Below are positions 63,022-64,000 of a DNA stretch of 64,000 nt, piece after piece. Position 1 is the stretch's first letter. Every line of letters starts with the position of its first letter. A program made the position numbers and the translations under genes. The notes beneath the pieces are model-generated. The model saw nothing but the letters and a program-made list of their open reading frames with translations, was not told where the DNA came from and ran no database searches. Source of the stretch: Micromonospora trifolii (GTDB lineage: Bacteria > Actinomycetota > Actinomycetes > Mycobacteriales > Micromonosporaceae); the NCBI RefSeq assembly GCF_022229005.1, contig NZ_JAKKFD010000009.1, forward strand, positions 1 through 64,000. Direction: 5' to 3'.

Positions 63022-63729
63022 ATGCTTGATGACATGGGTGTGCTGCGGGACGCGGTACGCGACTATCGCCTCGCGGCGACGGCTGCCGGTCTCGACTGGC
63101 CCGACCTAGGCGAGTTGCCGACCGGGCAACCGCCGGACGTGGTCCACCGGATCTTCGGTGTGGACCACATCGCACAGCAGCTGACCTGGTTGCAGTCGCA
63201 GCGCTGGCCCGAGCGGCGGTTGCTGCCCAACGGCGGATGGCTGATGTCCTGGCCGGAAGGCCCGGACGCGCTGGACGATCTGGGGCTGGCGATCGGCACG
63301 CCGTTCCCCTGGCGGCAGCAACTGCCGCTGTTCCATTTCGAGTACGCCATCTTCACCTTCGTCCTGGCTAGCGAGCACGAGGGTGAGATCTGGCGCTACG
63401 AGATCTCGCCCGACGCGTGGGACTCGGTGCGTGCCGCCACCAGCCTGGCCACTCTGTTCGACCAGTGGACCCAGGGCATCGCCGCCGGTCTGATCGTCTA
63501 CGAGGGCGAGTACAACAAGTGGCTCCAGATCGAGGACGCGGACAGCGTGAACCGCGTTTCCGGCCTGGATCCGCTGGCCTTCCCGATCGCCCCGGTGGAG
63601 GAGACGCTGCTGCGGGCGCGGCAGCGCGAATGCGGGGTGAACATGTCCGTCGTCGAGGACGGCTTCGAACACAACGAGCAGTTGCTCGATGCCATCGACG
63701 CCGCCAAGGCGTCACTCGGCAGCGCGTAG
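63022..63729 (+). CDS. Uncharacterised protein, possibly SMI1/KNR4 (SUKH)-like
   Basis: 235 residues. LPLFHFEYAIFTFVLASEHE and GEIWRYEISPDAW, with a late YNKWLQIEDAD, recall the strand order of SUKH-type immunity proteins, but the match is weak and no toxin gene is adjacent. ATG 63022 has GAGGAG seven bases upstream; an open frame before it is not required. Confidence 0.55.
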   Translation: MLDDMGVLRDAVRDYRLAATAAGLDWPDLGELPTGQPPDVVHRIFGVDHIAQQLTWLQSQRWPERRLLPNGGWLMSWPEGPDALDDLGLAIGTPFPWRQQLPLFHFEYAIFTFVLASEHEGEIWRYEISPDAWDSVRAATSLATLFDQWTQGIAAGLIVYEGEYNKWLQIEDADSVNRVSGLDPLAFPIAPVEETLLRARQRECGVNMSVVEDGFEHNEQLLDAIDAAKASLGSA

Positions 63730-63800
63730 CCCGGCGCCGGCGGCCGCTCCGGTGAGACCAGAGCAGCCGCCAGGCAAACAGGGAAGGCGAACTAGAGCAA

Positions 63801-64000
63801 CTACGAGCGCAGCGAGGTGAAGAACTCCCTCAGCTCACCGGCGAGCAGATCCGGCTCCTCCAGCGGCATGAAGTGCCCGCCCCGGCCCGGCTCGCGCCAG
63901 TGCCGGATGTCGGTGCAGGCCCGCTCGGCGATCGAGCGGGGGAAGTTGATCTGCGAGGGTTCGGTGCTCACCGTGAACGCGGCGGGCACGGTGATCATTG
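63801..64000 (-). CDS. Epoxide-hydrolase-like alpha/beta hydrolase, C-terminal end (cut by window edge)
   Basis: About 66 residues are visible: VPAAFTVSTEPSQINFPRSI and HWREPGRGGHFMPLEEPDLL, ending in LREFFTSLRS. The block GGHFMPLEEP carries the catalytic His of the epoxide-hydrolase/haloalkane-dehalogenase-like alpha/beta hydrolases. The nucleophile and start lie beyond base 64000. Confidence 0.75.
   Translation of the reverse strand, partial: MITVPAAFTVSTEPSQINFPRSIAERACTDIRHWREPGRGGHFMPLEEPDLLAGELREFFTSLRS

Overview
The window reads as chromosomal DNA of a high-GC actinobacterium, most likely a Micromonospora-type member of the Micromonosporaceae. Signs are the very GC-rich third codon positions, frequent GTG starts, many leaderless genes (a TANNNT hexamer 5-7 bases before the start codon), an F420-type PPOX protein, NarL-type two-component systems beside ABC exporters, Tat and Sec secreted carbohydrate-active proteins, and an XRE-TPR regulator with a zinc ribbon. 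The assignment is by content and was not tested by a search.

Layout. 0-3.4 kb: the N-terminal part of a secreted pectate lyase (cut by the window edge), a GH15 glucosidase and a cupin. 3.6-9.7 kb: sulfotransferase, stand-alone T4-beta-type protein, cysteine-free HesB/IscA-like protein, flavin-dependent oxidoreductase, aquaporin, PBP4-type DacB. 9.7-16.8 kb: small conserved proteins including two paralogues with a C-x8-C-x2-H motif, a membrane-anchored beta-domain protein, a pentapeptide-repeat protein, a serine hydrolase, a PPOX protein, a DUF6642-like protein with a caspase-like His/Cys pair, a VanY-like peptidase, and an apparent remnant of a DUF234 ATPase. 16.8-28.2 kb: two modules in which a NarL-type kinase/regulator pair is divergent from an ABC exporter, with YqeB-like, SOUL and membrane proteins between them.

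28.2-38.8 kb: DUF1697, a Tat-exported metallo-hydrolase, a divergent LysR/class A beta-lactamase-like pair, aldo-keto reductases, an MmyB-type regulator divergent from an SDR, GNAT, and an FMN reductase followed by a DrrAB-type exporter, with a 23-bp perfect palindrome upstream. 38.9-43.9 kb: a large AAA regulator-like ATPase divergent from an HTH/DUF4180 pair, then an OGG-fold protein. 44-51 kb: DUF1963 and three secreted proteins (a 1,344-residue multidomain protein with a WxL-like end, a triple-repeat protein and an Fn3-CBM3 protein). 51-58.8 kb: flavohemoglobin-like reductase, flavoprotein, XRE-TPR regulator coupled to an APH-like kinase, and a PLD nuclease/helicase/DUF3427 protein that is the best defence candidate here. 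58.8-64 kb: MMPL transporter, VOC protein, two uncharacterised proteins and the end of an epoxide-hydrolase-like gene.

Between genes, two families of intergenic inverted repeats occur twice each, always between convergent genes, and ordinary GC-rich hairpins close other convergent pairs. No rRNA, tRNA, CRISPR array, insertion sequence or intact phage was seen. No gene-free stretch exceeds about 300 bases; the longest (14540-14838) is a relatively AT-rich leader before the VanY-like gene in which no known riboswitch was recognised.
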